Source: Heterobilharzia americana
Lineage: Eukaryota; Platyhelminthes; Trematoda; Strigeidida; Schistosomatidae
DNA length: 64,000 nucleotides
Assembly (NCBI GenBank): GCA_944470555.2
Contig: OX104131.1
Location: forward strand, 12,826,515-12,890,514
Direction of reading: 5' to 3'
The notes beneath the pieces are model-generated. The model searched no databases. It saw only the letters and a program-made list of their open reading frames with translations, and was not told where the DNA came from. The translations under genes were made by a program, and so were the position numbers. Positions 1-10,748 of this stretch are shown piece by piece; position 1 is the stretch's first letter; each line of letters starts with the position of its first letter.

Positions 1-64
1 GCTCAGTCGGTAGAGCATCAGACTTTTAATCTGAGGGTCGGGGGTTCGAGCCCCCCATCGGGCG
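1..64 (+). tRNA. tRNA-Lys(UUU), 5' end cut by window edge
   Basis: The first 64 bases match positions 10-73 of the complete tRNA-Lys at 17686-17758. The D-arm, the anticodon loop CTTTTAA (anticodon UUU), the TTCGAGC T-loop and the 3' acceptor strand are all present; only the first nine bases lie outside the window. CCA is not encoded. A TTTT run at 70-73 is a plausible Pol III terminator. It is the first tRNA copy of the tandem unit. Confidence 0.93.
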
Positions 65-945
65 GTGGCTTTTCCACAGATGCAACTCATCGTGCCACCA
101 GTGTGCACCGACAGTGTCGCGAGGTTGTCGGACCGGTCTGCGCACCACGCCACGCATGAACTCACCTTCATTCATATAATATCGATGCGAGGCGATTCTC
201 CTCCTTGTCGGTAGTACACTTCCGTGTCACTGTGTCCGCTGTATCTTCGTGTAACTACACACGTCTACACGTGGGTGTGTGCACCCGCTTCCCTTTGATC
301 ACGCTCATCAACAGCTACCCGAATACATTTTGCCAACATTTAGCCCCTACACCATCACACACACACACACACACACACAATATCATTCCTTCTCCATGTT
401 CTCTCACACAGTCAGCCATTTGGACACATCCGTCAAGTGATTCACTGCATGATGTGTGGAAAAGCAAAGCAACTAACATTCTCACCATCTCACTGAATGA
501 CTGCATGCCTGCCCGCCTACCTGTCCACATGACTGACTGCACTGACTGTCCAACCGCCTGACTGTTAATCTCTCTGTGCTACTGACATCTCCCTTGCTAG
601 CTCCATTGATCGATTGATATGGCTGCTGCATGGACTTGTCTATTCATTGACTGATTGATTGGTTGAGATGATATCCATCCGGTTGTTTCGATGGATAGAT
701 GGCTGTTCATTGAGAATTAGTCAACTTCGTCTGCTTGATAGTTGATTTGTTGAATGGTTGGTGGGTGGTGGTGGTTTCTTTGTCTTACTGGTTGATTGAT
801 GGATGGATTGACTGTGGATTCTGTAGGTTTCTGGGATGAGTGATGGGAATGTATTGAGTGAATAGTGGGTGCAGGCAGGACAGAATGAATGACTTTTCGA
901 TTGAGCGGTTTGCTGTTCATTTTGGACTGTTCAGTGTTTGAGTTG

Positions 946-980
<35 letters not shown>

Positions 981-1693
981 ACTGGTTATATTGTTGCTGG
1001 TTTCTGGTGTACTATGTGGAGTCTGCAAGCGTTTCGTCGTTTCGTTGTTGCGTCGTAAGTCTTCACCTTGTTGTGCATGGCGGGTGGATTCAGTCTCGAT
1101 GTGGATGGGTGGCTTCTGTTCAGTCAGACGAGATGAAGTTACCAGTGATGAGGTTGGGTGTGTGTTTGTGCATGCTGGCATCCATTTGAATGTGTGGAGA
1201 TGAAGGGTGTAGGTGGAATGGATTCTGTTCGGCTTGAGGCTTTGGTATGCAGTGTCTGTGAGAGATTGGCGCATGATTTGATGGAGTGGAGTGTGGTGCA
1301 GAGGCGTGCGGTGGCTTTGAGTGACGTGTTATTTCATGCACTCGAGAGGGTCGACGTTAAGTCGACTGCAGCTGAAGAGGACGTGGAGGTGGAGAACGGT
1401 GATGAGTATGAGTACGAATATGTGGAGTGGGTATGAGGTGTGAGTGAAGCCTTTGAGTGTTTGTGTGTGTGTGTGTGCGTGTACGTATGCGTGTTTGTGT
1501 TCGTGACAGTGTGGTGGAGGAGATATGTGACTATGTGGCGTTGATGATAGTTGGTGATACTGACGTTGGTTGCAGTGGTGTTGGTGTTGTTCGTGTTGTC
1601 CGAATGTGAGATTTTGTTGGTGGGTGATTTGGTGTACGTTGGTGCGGTGCGTATTGTCTTGGTGTCTTGTGAGTGGTCCTGAGTGCATGCATG
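1..1693 (+). repeat. tRNA-Lys tandem unit, copy 1 (forward)
   Basis: This segment recurs almost base for base at 17695-19046, in pieces at 11095-11745 and 16996-17540, and inverted at 6379-6689 and 7520-8095. It starts at tRNA-Lys, passes a CA-rich tract (357-379) and a TG-rich tract (945-977), and ends in a CATG-rich microsatellite where element A is inserted. The unit continues at 6325. Reading frames here are low-complexity shadows of simple repeats, and no protein gene is supported. Apart from the tRNA the stretch is non-coding spacer. Confidence 0.88.
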
Positions 1694-2125
1694 TGTAGGG
1701 ATGCGTGTTACAATTCCGTAACGATTGATCAACCCTACTTAATTTGATGTGCTCTAGTACCTGCTTAACCAGTACTTTACCTAACGTGTAAGTACTGGTA
1801 ACAAAACACAAATCAAAAGAACTGATACGCAATGTATTTAAAGGAGCTATGTATTTAAGGTAAATGTTATAATAATGAATGAGGGAAAAGTTTAATCAAC
1901 TTATCTGGCTTGTAAGGCTGAACTAGGGACTCGGAGTACGTGCGTGGTGATCAGCACAATGGAGCGCAAAAATGGCGTCCAAGCCTGCTCGGATGCATGC
2001 TCGTTAAAACAAAACTTAAAACACCCTAAGCATCCGGAGGCAAGCTAGAGATTTATTTAGTTAATTTAATTTAAACTATTTATTTTAGCCCTAGTTATAT
2101 TTTGGTGCCAGGAAGGTGCACTACA
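1694..2125 (-). repeat. Element A 3' LTR
   Basis: 432 bp, two mismatches to the 5' LTR at 5893-6324. On the element strand it starts TGTAGTGCACC and ends ATCCCTACA. It follows a purine-rich stretch (2126-2146) that serves as polypurine tract. Confidence 0.93.
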
Positions 2126-2752
2126 GGTTATCCCCCTCCTAGAAGGTTGTTGGGATACCGGCAACCTTCGATCCTAGGAGGCGACTGCGAGGCGGACACG
2201 CAACACCTTTCCATATTGGTGATGGAGTAGGTGACGTGTGGGTCTCCGAAGCTAGTGCAACTATGCACACCTACGAGGTAAGATAACTTTGCGTCTAGAC
2301 GCAACCCTTCTCGCAGTGGTGGAAGGTGACCCAAAGCCTCCGTCTACTTTTCCCTATTGCTTCTTAATCTACCGGGGAGTGTACAGGGGGAAATTGGTAC
2401 AAAGAGAACCGAAGAACGATCCAAGTAGCATCGTCAGCGGCCAATTGTATCCAATTTTCAACGCATTTTCTAGGTTCTGCAAGAAGAAAGAAATGGGACA
2501 TTAGAGTGCTAAGAAAAGGAAAACCAAACAATTCGAAGTGGGAGTAGTACAGAAAAAAAAATAATAACCAACCAAAAAAAAGTTTTCGGAATTTAAATTG
2601 TATTTTTGATTTTTTTTTTTTGGAAAAAAAAACTGTTTGCAAAGTAGTAAACATGACTTTTGAAAACTTTAGGTATGAAAACGCATTGAAAGTGTATGCC
2701 ACGACAAAGTAGTTGAAACTCCGAATTCACCAAGTGTGAAGTTGCTCTGGGG
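2126..2752 (-). other. Element A polypurine tract and 3' untranslated region
   Basis: On the element strand the stretch ends in AGGAGGGGGATAACC immediately before the 3' LTR, a typical plus-strand primer. The remaining roughly 600 bp upstream are AT-rich with A/T homopolymers (2550-2635) and no supported reading frame. Confidence 0.7.
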
Positions 2753-4880
2753 CTAATTAACGAACTCGGCGTATCGCTTGGGCCAATGTACACGCCTCCC
2801 AGCACGTGTAGAGGTTACTGGATCAGTGTTACTAGACGTGGCTCTTTTAGAAGGTTCAGGATACGCGCGACTAAACGAGTCTGTTAGGGAGTCCGGCGGC
2901 AAGGGTCTGGGTGTGCCTGTGGAGGTGTCGCACAATATTGACACTTCACTGTTCAGGAGCGGTAACGCTGTATCTTCAGAGAGGATGAGTGTTGAAGTTT
3001 TTCCATCTCCTCGTCTGAATCCTGAAGTTCGGCAATCTTCCGTAAGTCGACTGCTCGAGGCAAAGTAGTGGTGCAAACGCGAGACAGTGCGTCCGCGACA
3101 GGGTTATTCACACCAGAAATATGACGGATGTCCGACGTGAATTGCGAAATATAATCTAGGTGACGTAATTCACGCGGTGAATATCTGTCAGTAGTGGTGT
3201 GTAAGGCATACGTCAGAGGTTTATGGTCGGTAAAGATGATGAAGTCACGACCTTCCACAAAATGACGAAAATGTTTCACTGAGGCATATATGGCGAGCAG
3301 TTCCCTGCCGAAAGTGCTGTACCGCATTTCGCAGGTGGATAACTTCCGGAGAAGAATGCAACTGGGATCCAAGTGTGATCCGAAAGTTGTTGCAACACAG
3401 CTCCAATGGCCGTGTTAGAGGCGTCAACCGCAATGCTAAGAGGTAGGTTTACGTCTTGATGCACCAGCATCGTGGCGTCTGCTATTGCGGTTTTGATCTT
3501 GCGAAATGCTTCTAGTGCCTCCGGAGTCAAGCTGAAAGTTTTACATTTACTTTTCAGCAGGTCGGTCAGTGCAGTCAAAATGTGTGCACATTGGGGAATG
3601 AAGCGACGATAATAGCTCACCATACCCAGAAACACACGCAGAGCTTTAAGTGACCCTGGGACTGGGAAGTCTTGGATCGCCTGTACCTTTTCAGGTAGTG
3701 GGCGAATGCCTTGCTCGTCGATAACGTGTCCCAAAAATTTTAGTGAACGAACGCCAATTTGGCATTTGGCCAGGTTGACTGTCATCGAATGCTCTGACAG
3801 TCTGGCGAAAACCTGTTTCAAGTGGTTAAAATGGGTGTCTTCGTCTGGACTAGCGATTAGTATATCGTCTAGGTAGGCATAGGCGAAATCGAGTCCACGT
3901 AAAACATCGTGAATAAAACGTTGGAAGGTTTGTGCTGCATTGCGAAGACCAAAAGGCATACGGAGGAACTCAAAAAGACCAAACGGTGTAATGACGGCTG
4001 TCTTGGGAACATCATCAGGATGAACCGGGATCTGATGATATGCACGCGTCAAGTCAAGCTTACTGAAGATAACCGAGCCTTTTAAAGATGCAGTCAAGTC
4101 GTGAATGTGAGGGACTGGGTAACGATCTGGAATCGTTTTAGCGTTGAGCCTTCGGTAGTCACCACAAGGCCTCCAGTCCATGCCATTGTTCTTGGGTACC
4201 ACATGCAAGGGTGAAGACCATGGACTGTTGGATGGTCTGATTATTCCCATTTCAAGCATGTGTTCGAACTCGGCTTTTACAGCACGCAGTTTCTCCGGGG
4301 ATAATCGCCGTGGTTTCGCAAATACTGGCGGGCCAGTCGTCGTTATGTGATGAGAAACGTTCGAAGTCACACAAGGGACACAACGACTTGGCTTAAAGAC
4401 ATCCGGAAAGGACTGAATGATAGACGCATAGGGACTAGAAGCGTCCGTCGTGCAGTACACGGGACTGAGGGGCGGCGTCTTTGTGACTATACCGGAAACA
4501 GAGAGTGTTGTGGTAGAATCTATCAACTTATGCTTGCCAGCATCTACCAGCAGCTGATAGTGCTGCAAGAGATCCATACCAATAATGCCGGTGGTCACAT
4601 CTGCCACTATGAAAACCCAACGAAAGGGACGACGCAATCCAAGGTTGAGATCGAGGAATCTCCGACCATAGGTTGTGATGGGCGAACCGTTGGCGGCACG
4701 AAGTTGCAGAGACATTGGCCGCAGACGCTCTTCCTTCGTAGGTGGGATGACGCTAGCTTCTGCCCCAGTGTCAACTAGGAAGCGTATCCCAGAATGTCGA
4801 TCAGTGACGAAGAAGAGGCGACATGGAAGTGGCTCGCCAGCGACGTTAGTCGCCGTCACGTGCTGGCTCACACGTTTCCC
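2753..4880 (-). pseudogene. pol: Element A pol (protease-RT-RNase H; integrase deleted)
   Basis: The reading frame opens at the slippery heptamer (4874-4880) in the -1 frame of gag. There is no ATG at its head, only a GTG at 4871. Domains in order are aspartic protease (LVDTGAEAS near residue 35), reverse transcriptase ([29 protein letters not shown] and the YLDD box), and RNase H ([11 protein letters not shown], then TDHKPLTYAL after a shift). A one-base frameshift lies at about 3345-3350 and another near 2960. After the linker ending in GTPRP, sequence jumps at about 2880-2900 straight to the C-terminal tail (TRAGRRVHWPKRY), so the whole zinc-binding and DDE integrase core present in element B is absent. 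The product would copy RNA but could not integrate it. Confidence 0.88.
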
Positions 4881-5704
4881 GCCTGGTTAGCCTCGAAGGT
4901 GCAAGGTCGAGTGCACTTTTTGGCATTGGCACCATAACGTTTATGGTACCAGCACAACCTGGGTTGGGATTGTCGCGATTTGGAACGTCTGCTATCGGTA
5001 CGGGAGGCAGACCTGTTGCGCGAGCGAGACGTGCGACCTTTGTAAGAACTACCAGACCGCATTTCGTTCCTGATGCTGCACAACTCTTCATACAATTTTG
5101 AGATGTGAGTTATAACATCGAAACTTGTTGGCTCAACAGCCGAGGGAGGGTTTTTGAACGAATCCGTGGCAGTAGACAGTGCAGCTGAGATACTAGTGTT
5201 GGGTTTCGTAGCATCCACAGCTCTGTCAGCCGCTTCCGCCAACTCTATTAAGGGACACTTATGGAAGGGTGCGAGGATCCCTTGAACCGACTGTGGTAAC
5301 CTCTGTAACCACAGTTGCTTGAGAAATGCTTCATCAATGTTGAAGTCAGCAATCAGCTGCTTCATCTGACGAAGCAGTTGCGTCGGCTTGCGATCACCCA
5401 GATGCACATCCCTGAAAAGTTCTTGCACTTTCTGCTGGTCAGTAAGTGCAACACGTTTGATGAGGGCGGTTTTGAGGCGATCGTAAAGATTCGGTGCTGG
5501 GTCATCTAGCACATCTGAGACGTCTTCAATCACATTTTCCGGTAAGCTGACGATGACTAAGTTGGACTTAGTTTCTTGTGATTGAATGTGTCTCAAGGCA
5601 AACTGAGCTTCCACATGGGAGAACCATGCAGATGGTCTGTGGGCCCAGAAGGTGGGAAGCTGGAGGGTTATGGCCATCTGCGCAGTCGAGTCGTTATCCG
5701 CCAT
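4868..5704 (-). CDS. gag: Element A Gag
   Basis: 278 codons from ATG at 5704 ([11 protein letters not shown]), no interruption. The N-terminal two thirds look like a gypsy-type capsid ([38 protein letters not shown]). An Arg/Ser-rich nucleocapsid region follows, then the knuckle [18 protein letters not shown] (C-X2-H-X9-C-X3-C), the CHCC signature of CsRn1-clade elements. The last sense codons contain GGA AAC, the 0-frame of the slippery site, and gag stops at TGA 4868-4870, which overlaps pol. Expected to assemble cytoplasmic particles and package the transcript. Confidence 0.9.
   Translation of the reverse strand: MADNDSTAQMAITLQLPTFWAHRPSAWFSHVEAQFALRHIQSQETKSNLVIVSLPENVIEDVSDVLDDPAPNLYDRLKTALIKRVALTDQQKVQELFRDVHLGDRKPTQLLRQMKQLIADFNIDEAFLKQLWLQRLPQSVQGILAPFHKCPLIELAEAADRAVDATKPNTSISAALSTATDSFKNPPSAVEPTSFDVITHISKLYEELCSIRNEMRSGSSYKGRTSRSRNRSASRTDSRRSKSRQSQPRLCWYHKRYGANAKKCTRPCTFEANQAGNV
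4874..4880 (-). promoter_or_regulatory. Candidate -1 frameshift site (element A gag-pol)
   Basis: GGGAAAC on the minus strand, read G GGA AAC in the gag frame, matches the X XXY YYZ slippery rule. After a -1 slip the next codons read straight into pol (R V S Q H V T A). The gag stop follows one codon later. Confidence 0.75.
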
Positions 5705-5875
5705 TGATCAGGGAATTAACGAGGCACGATAGTGATAATAAAAAAATTACAATGCAAAAATAACCAATGAGGAGTGCAATAATATAAAAAAAAACGCTAG
5801 ACGTGCCAAAAACAAAAATAAGCCAGACAAATCAACGCAAGAGAACAAAGGTACTAGACAAAATAAGAAGTGATA

Positions 5876-5888
5876 CTCGGGCTCACCA
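5876..5888 (-). other. Element A primer-binding site
   Basis: TGGTGAGCCCGAG lies four bases inside the 5' LTR, at the usual place for minus-strand priming. The same core begins the internal region of element B and, with changes, of C and D. It is not complementary to the 3' end of the local tRNA-Lys. Confidence 0.7.
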
Positions 5889-5892
5889 ATTT

Positions 5893-6324
5893 TGTAGGGA
5901 TGCGTGTTACAATTCCGTAACGTTTGATCAACCCTACTTAATTTGATGTGCTCTAGTACCTGCTTAACCAGTACTTTACCTAACGTGTAAGTACTGGTAA
6001 CAAAACACAAATCAAAAGAACTGATACGCAATGTATTTAAAGGAGCTATGTATTTAAGGTAAATGTTATAATAATGAATGAGGGAAAAGTTTAATCAACT
6101 TATCTGGCTTGTAAGGCTGAACTAGGGACTCGGAGTACGTGCGTGGTGATCAGCACAATGGAGCGCAAAAATGGCGTCCCAGCCTGCTCGGATGCATGCT
6201 CGTTAAAACAAAACTTAAAACACCCTAAGCATCCGGAGGCAAGCTAGAGATTTATTTAGTTAATTTAATTTAAACTATTTATTTTAGCCCTAGTTATATT
6301 TTGGTGCCAGGAAGGTGCACTACA
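5893..6324 (-). repeat. Element A 5' LTR
   Basis: 432 bp, 430 of which match the 3' LTR at 1694-2125. It would carry the promoter for the element. Confidence 0.93.
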
Positions 6325-6378
6325 CATGCATGCGTGCTTGCTTGCTTACCTGCATTTGTGTGTGAGTTGGTTATGGTG
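6325..6378 (+). repeat. tRNA-Lys unit remainder, ending at inversion junction
   Basis: It continues the unit after element A (CATGCATGCG, GCTTGC repeats, then a segment matching 17590-17608) and then breaks inside GGTG at 6375-6378. From there the sequence is the reverse complement of unit positions near 165. Four bases (GGTG) are shared by both sides of the junction. Confidence 0.8.
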
Positions 6379-6689
6379 AGTTCATGCGTGGCGTGGTGCG
6401 CAGACCGGTCCGACAACCTCGCGACACTGTCGGTGCACACTGGTGGCACGATGAGTTGCATCTGTGGAAAAGCCACCGCCCGATGGGGGGCTCGAACCCC
6501 CGACCCTCAGATTAAAAGTCTGATGCTCTAACGACTGAGCTAACCGGGCTGACTGGAAGGTCTCTCTCGTCACAACACAACCAACAGCACTAGCGGAACT
6601 CGATCAATCTACACACTACACTCTACACACCATAACCAACTCACACACAAATGCAGGTAAGCAAGCAAGCAAGCAAGCACGCATGCATG
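6379..6689 (-). repeat. tRNA-Lys unit, inverted segment
   Basis: Reverse complement of the unit from about position 165 back through tRNA-Lys and its 5' flank to the CATG microsatellite, ending exactly where an A-family LTR starts at 6690. Confidence 0.88.
6477..6549 (-). tRNA. tRNA-Lys(UUU) with G19U change, probable pseudo-tRNA
   Basis: 73 nt on the minus strand, with the same acceptor, anticodon (UUU) and T-arm as the 17686 copy. The D-loop reads AGUCGUUA instead of AGUCGGUA: base 19 (plus-strand 6531) is U, not G. G19 normally forms the tertiary pair with C56, and the GG also belongs to the Pol III A box, so folding and transcription are both likely impaired. A TTTT-type terminator lies at 6468-6471. 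Confidence 0.9.
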
Positions 6690-7121
6690 TGTAGTGCACC
6701 TTCCTGGCACCAAAATATAACTAGGGCTAAAATAAATAGTTTAAATTAAATTAACTAAATAAATCTCTAACTTGCCTCCGGATGCTTGGGGTGTTTTATG
6801 TTTTGTTTTAACGAGCATGCATCCGAGCAGGCTGGGACGCCATTTTTGCGCTCCATCGTGCTGATCACCACGCACGTACTCCGAGTCCCTAGTTCAGCCT
6901 TACAAGCCAGGTAAGTTGATTAAACTTTTCCCTCATTCATTATTATAACATTTACCTTAAATACATAGCTCCTTTAAATACATTGCGTATCAGTTCTTTT
7001 GATTTGTGTTTTGTTACCAGTACTTCCACGTTAGGTAAAGTACTGGTTAAGCAGGTACTAGAGCACATCAAATTAAGTAGGGTTGGTCAAACGTTACGGA
7101 ATTGTAACACGCATCCCTACA
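6690..7121 (+). repeat. Element A' 5' LTR
   Basis: TGTAGTGCACC start and CCCTACA end, 432 bp, collinear with the element A LTRs in opposite genomic orientation. Confidence 0.92.
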
Positions 7122-7314
7122 AAATTGGTGAGCCCGAGTATCACTTCTTATTTTGTCTAGTACCTTTGTTCTCACGCGTTGATTTGTCTGGCTTGTTTTT
7201 ATTTTGGCACGTCTAGCGTTTTTTTTTAAAATATATTAATGCACTCCTCATTGGTTATTTTTGCATTGTAATTTTTTTTATCATCACTATCGTGCCTCGT
7301 TAATTCCCTGATCA

Positions 7315-7519
7315 ATGGCGGATAACGACTCGACTGCGCAGATGGCCATAACCCTCCAGCTTCCCACCTTCTGGGCCCACAGACCATCTGCATGGTTCTC
7401 CCATGTGGAAGCTCAGTTTGCCTTGAGACACATTCAATCACAAGAAACTAAGTCCAACTTAGTCATCGTCAGCTTACCGGAAAATGTGATTGAAGACGTC
7501 TCAGATGTGCTAGATGACC
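7315..7519 (+). pseudogene. gag: Element A' gag fragment
   Basis: It starts with ATG at 7315 and encodes the same first 68 residues as element A Gag ([11 protein letters not shown] through VSDVLDDP), then runs into unit sequence. The remaining capsid, the knuckle and all of pol are gone. Confidence 0.88.
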
Positions 7520-7744
7520 CATGCATGCATGCATGCACTCAGGACCACTGACAAGACACCAAGACAATACGCACCGCACCAACGTACACCAAATCACCCA
7601 CCAACAAAATCTCACACTCGGACAACACGAACAACACCAACACCACTGCAACCAACGTCAGTATCACCAACTATCATCAACGCCACATAGTCACATATCT
7701 CCTCCACCACACTGTCACGAACACAAACACGCATACGTACACGC

Positions 7745-7779
<35 letters not shown>

Positions 7780-8095
7780 AACACAAACACTCAAAGGCTT
7801 CACTCACACCTCATACCCACTCCACATATTCGTACTCATACTCATCACCGTTCTCCACCTCCACGTCCTCTTCAGCTGCAGTCGACTTAACGTCGACCCT
7901 CTCGAGTGCATGAAATAACACGTCACTCAAAGCCACCGCACGCCTCTGCACCACACTCCGCTCCATCAAATCATGCGCCAATCTCTCACAGACACTGCAT
8001 ACCAAAGCCTCAAGCCGAACAAAATCCATTCCACCTACACCCTTCATCTCCACACATTCAAATGGATGCCAGCATGCACAAACACTCACCCAACC
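7520..8095 (-). repeat. tRNA-Lys unit, inverted segment (positions about 1693 to 1150)
   Basis: Reverse complement of unit copy 1 from the CATG tract back to the AACC (GGTT on the forward unit) where element B is inserted. It contains a CA-rich tract (7735-7790). No protein gene is supported. Confidence 0.87.
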
Positions 8096-8439
8096 TTGTC
8101 GCTTCACACACTTCCCCAAAATCAATAGTCTAGGGTTTGACGACTTTCGACATTGATGCTGACCTTGATAGTTTAACTGGACTCACTAAGCTGAAGGCAC
8201 CCGGTCAAGCATCCTCGCCATTTGGCACGCTGTCGTGTTACGTTGCACTGCTCGTATTCGACTCTCTAGCCAGTTAGTTGGAACGCATCGGTATTTTGGC
8301 ATAACCATCCAAATATACTATTCCATCCGACTACGCTATCGTGTTCCTCCTTGGTCTCGTCTTCGTGGGTATATAACAAGTTCGAATAATTAGTGATTGG
8401 TCTTTGCGTCTGTCAAGTTCGCACCAGGACAAATCCTAA
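8096..8439 (+). repeat. Element B' 5' LTR
   Basis: It starts TTGTCGCTTCAC and ends AAATCCTAA. The first 15 bases share three differences from the 3' LTR (TGTAGCGTCAT) with the 5' LTR of the other B copy. Confidence 0.88.
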
Positions 8440-8582
8440 ATTGGTGAGCCCGACGTGATCATCCGAGGTGATCACATATCCCGACCAATAACAAGTATTG
8501 AATTGGTGAGCCTGTTCCATTTTATGTTTGTTTATTGTTTTCATTTTGATAACATTTATATATCCATTTACTGCACTTTATC

Positions 8583-9422
8583 ATGTCCGACCACACTCCC
8601 AAGCTTATTCGTATTAAGCCGACTACAAACACGATCCAACTCGTGCCATATTGGCCAGACAATGCAGAAACATGGTTTCTGTATGCCGAGGCCGATTTTC
8701 GAGAACAGGGCGTCTCAGATCCTCAATCTCGATTTCTTGCTGTCATACGGTCACTACCGCGAGAATTAAACAGGTATGTTACAGCAAACATGTTTAATCC
8801 TGAAATAAGTGACCCTTATGCACTTCTAAAGGCCGCACTCTTGAAGAAAAGCGATCTGACAGATCTCCAACGTCTAGACGAATTGCTTCGTAACATCGAG
8901 CTATGCAGCCACTCAGCTACCGAAGTCCTCGCAGGCATGCGAGAAGTAATCGGTGCACGAACATTTGACGATGGTTTCTTCCGAGAACTATTTCTCTCGA
9001 AACTACCACAACCGGTGCAAACCGTGTTGGTGACACTCCAGTCAGTCCCACTCGACGACCTGGCAGCCTCAGCAGATAAAATACTGGAGATATCCAGCAG
9101 ACCCGTCTCCAACGTATATTCTATCTGTGACAAAACAGAGCGCCAGGATTCGGAGGTGACCAAGTTGTGCAACTCTGTGAGACGGTTGCTACGATCTCGA
9201 AGTCCTAGATCACGTAGCAATTCACAGAAACGCACCTTGGCGCATCGCAGCAAGTCGCGTGGTAGCCCTAAAACGAAACCCAACAGGGTGGAAAACCCTG
9301 AATGGTGCTGGTTTCATAACACTTACGGGGATGAAGCCAGAAAATGTCGTAAACCATGCCGTTTTAAGAAGGACACAAACTCGGGAAACGGTCACGCCGG
9401 CACGTGCTCACGGCAACCGTAG
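8583..9422 (+). CDS. gag: Element B' Gag
   Basis: 279 codons from ATG 8583 (MSDHTPKLIRIK), uninterrupted. The capsid-like region includes LVPYWPDNAETWFLYAEADF, LDELLRNIEL and TFDDGFFRELFLSKLPQPVQ. An Arg/Ser-rich stretch and the knuckle CWFHNTYGDEARKCRKPC (C-X2-H-X9-C-X3-C) follow. GGA AAC near the end is the slippery site. It overlaps the -1 pol frame. Unlike the gag of the 5.25-kb B copy, it has no frameshift. Confidence 0.9.
   Translation: MSDHTPKLIRIKPTTNTIQLVPYWPDNAETWFLYAEADFREQGVSDPQSRFLAVIRSLPRELNRYVTANMFNPEISDPYALLKAALLKKSDLTDLQRLDELLRNIELCSHSATEVLAGMREVIGARTFDDGFFRELFLSKLPQPVQTVLVTLQSVPLDDLAASADKILEISSRPVSNVYSICDKTERQDSEVTKLCNSVRRLLRSRSPRSRSNSQKRTLAHRSKSRGSPKTKPNRVENPEWCWFHNTYGDEARKCRKPCRFKKDTNSGNGHAGTCSRQP
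9383..9389 (+). promoter_or_regulatory. Candidate -1 frameshift site (element B')
   Basis: TCG GGA AAC in the gag frame gives the heptamer G GGA AAC. In the -1 frame the sequence reads [14 protein letters not shown] into protease without a stop. Confidence 0.72.
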
Positions 9423-10258
9423 CCGGCGGAAAAAGCCGTTTGCTCTACGTCACCGACGTTAAAACGAAAGTCCGCTACCTCGTCGACACCGGCGCAGAAG
9501 TTAGCATTCTTCCAGCAACGACAAAGGAGCGTCATCTTGACCCATCCTTCAATCTTCAAGCAGCCAACGGCAAGGCAATCGCGACATTCGGGAGACGGTA
9601 TGCCTACCCCAACCTAGGTTTACGCAAACCTATCCACTGGATTTTCCTCCTGGCAGACGTCTCTATGCCCATCATTGGCATAGATTTGCTAAACCATTAC
9701 GATCTACTCGTAGATGCTCGCCGTCGACGACTGATAGATAACAGCACAAAGTTATCTATTGGCGGCACCACCTATGTAGGTCCGAGTTTAGCCATCGTTA
9801 GGACTAAACAATCAGGCGACGCGTCCTACCAGGCAGTTCTGGAGAAATATCCAGAGTTACAGCACACTCTTCCGTGCATAACCAGCAATGTTGTGCATCA
9901 CGTCACAACCACAGGTCCACCTGTGGCATCCAAAGCGCGCCCTCTAGCCCCCGATAAGCTCCAAACGGCGAAAAATGAATTCGACCACATGATCGACCTC
10001 CATTGGCATATGAGTCCCTAGTCGGGCGTAACGAACGTCCTGGATTTTTCTGCTAACCACAACCAGCTTATTTCGAAGGTAACCCCATTATAAGTGATGT
10101 TTCATGATCGCTACATCCGACCGACGGATGACTCAAATATCGAAATTCTCGACGATGTGCCTGGTAATGCACAGCTGCAACAACCATCGGCTCAACAAAA
10201 AACACGATCAGGTCGAACCGTCAGGTTCCCGGAGTATCTGAAGTCATATTCAACTTAG
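9383..10258 (+). pseudogene. pol: Element B' pol remnant (protease and C-terminal tail)
   Basis: The -1 frame gives protease ([14 protein letters not shown]) and the linker up to NEFDHM, stopping at 10021 in filler. A second piece, about 10061-10258, matches the end of B pol (AYFEGN... to [16 protein letters not shown]). RT, RNase H and integrase (roughly 2.3 kb) are deleted. It cannot move by itself, but LTRs, gag and both priming sites remain. Confidence 0.85.
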
Positions 10259-10748
10259 CGGTGTGTGTGCCAACCATTTTTTTTTCCTTTTTTTTCGAGG
10301 CACTATTTTTCTTATTTACCGGCAATGCACAAACCCTCGGACACTTTGCCCTTTTTATATCAATTTTTATTACCATGCAATAAAAACTAAAAAAAAACCG
10401 GCGAAGATAAGCGTAAATTTTTATTTTTCGATATGTTTATATATAAATAATTCCCACTTTTACGCAACGTTTTCGTGGTATTAAAGACCTTTTATTTATA
10501 TTCCAGGTGCAACGAGCACTGGACGGAATGTCGAAAGGAACAGATGACCGCGACCGACGTACAATTTCACTTATTGTATTTTATTTATTTAATTGCCACG
10601 ACACCCTAGAATAAGGTTCAGACAACCAGGGGCCACCTCACGCAGTGAGCCCATCGGAAGAGTTTTACCAGTGGAGAAACCACTGGCTTTTCAACTTCCG
10701 GCTGGTATCGTCTTAGGGTCCTCACGAACCCACTAGGGGGGAAGTGAT

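Larger units (their letters stand above)
1694..6324 (-). mobile_element. Element A: Ty3/gypsy CsRn1-type LTR retrotransposon, integrase deleted
   Basis: Two 432-bp LTRs (1694-2125 and 5893-6324) differ at only two positions that I could find. They enclose, in minus-strand order, a primer-binding-like site, gag, a -1 overlapping pol and a polypurine tract. LTR ends are TGTAG...CTACA. CATGCATG flanks both sides, but this is a local microsatellite, so the true target-site duplication is uncertain. An empty version of the site is visible near 17530. The Gag knuckle C-X2-H-X9-C-X3-C points to the CsRn1 clade that contains Boudicca. The integrase region is missing and pol has frameshifts, so this copy is non-autonomous, yet the LTR similarity says it is young. 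Confidence 0.92.
6690..7519 (+). mobile_element. Element A', truncated A-family copy
   Basis: It has a complete 432-bp LTR (6690-7121), the primer-binding-like site TGGTGAGCCCGAG from 7126 and the first 68 codons of gag. It then stops abruptly at 7519 against the CATG microsatellite of the unit. Its LTR has about seven differences from the 5' LTR of element A. Both A and A' lie in the same relative orientation at the same microsatellite of the unit, so this looks like the same insertion carried along by unit duplication and later trimmed. Confidence 0.88.

Noticed and set aside
205..1832. Open frames of 60-185 codons in the tRNA-Lys unit, repeated at 7500-8130 and 16958-19080
   Set aside because: They run through CA/TG tracts on both strands, differ in length between unit copies and show no domain; judged non-coding spacer.
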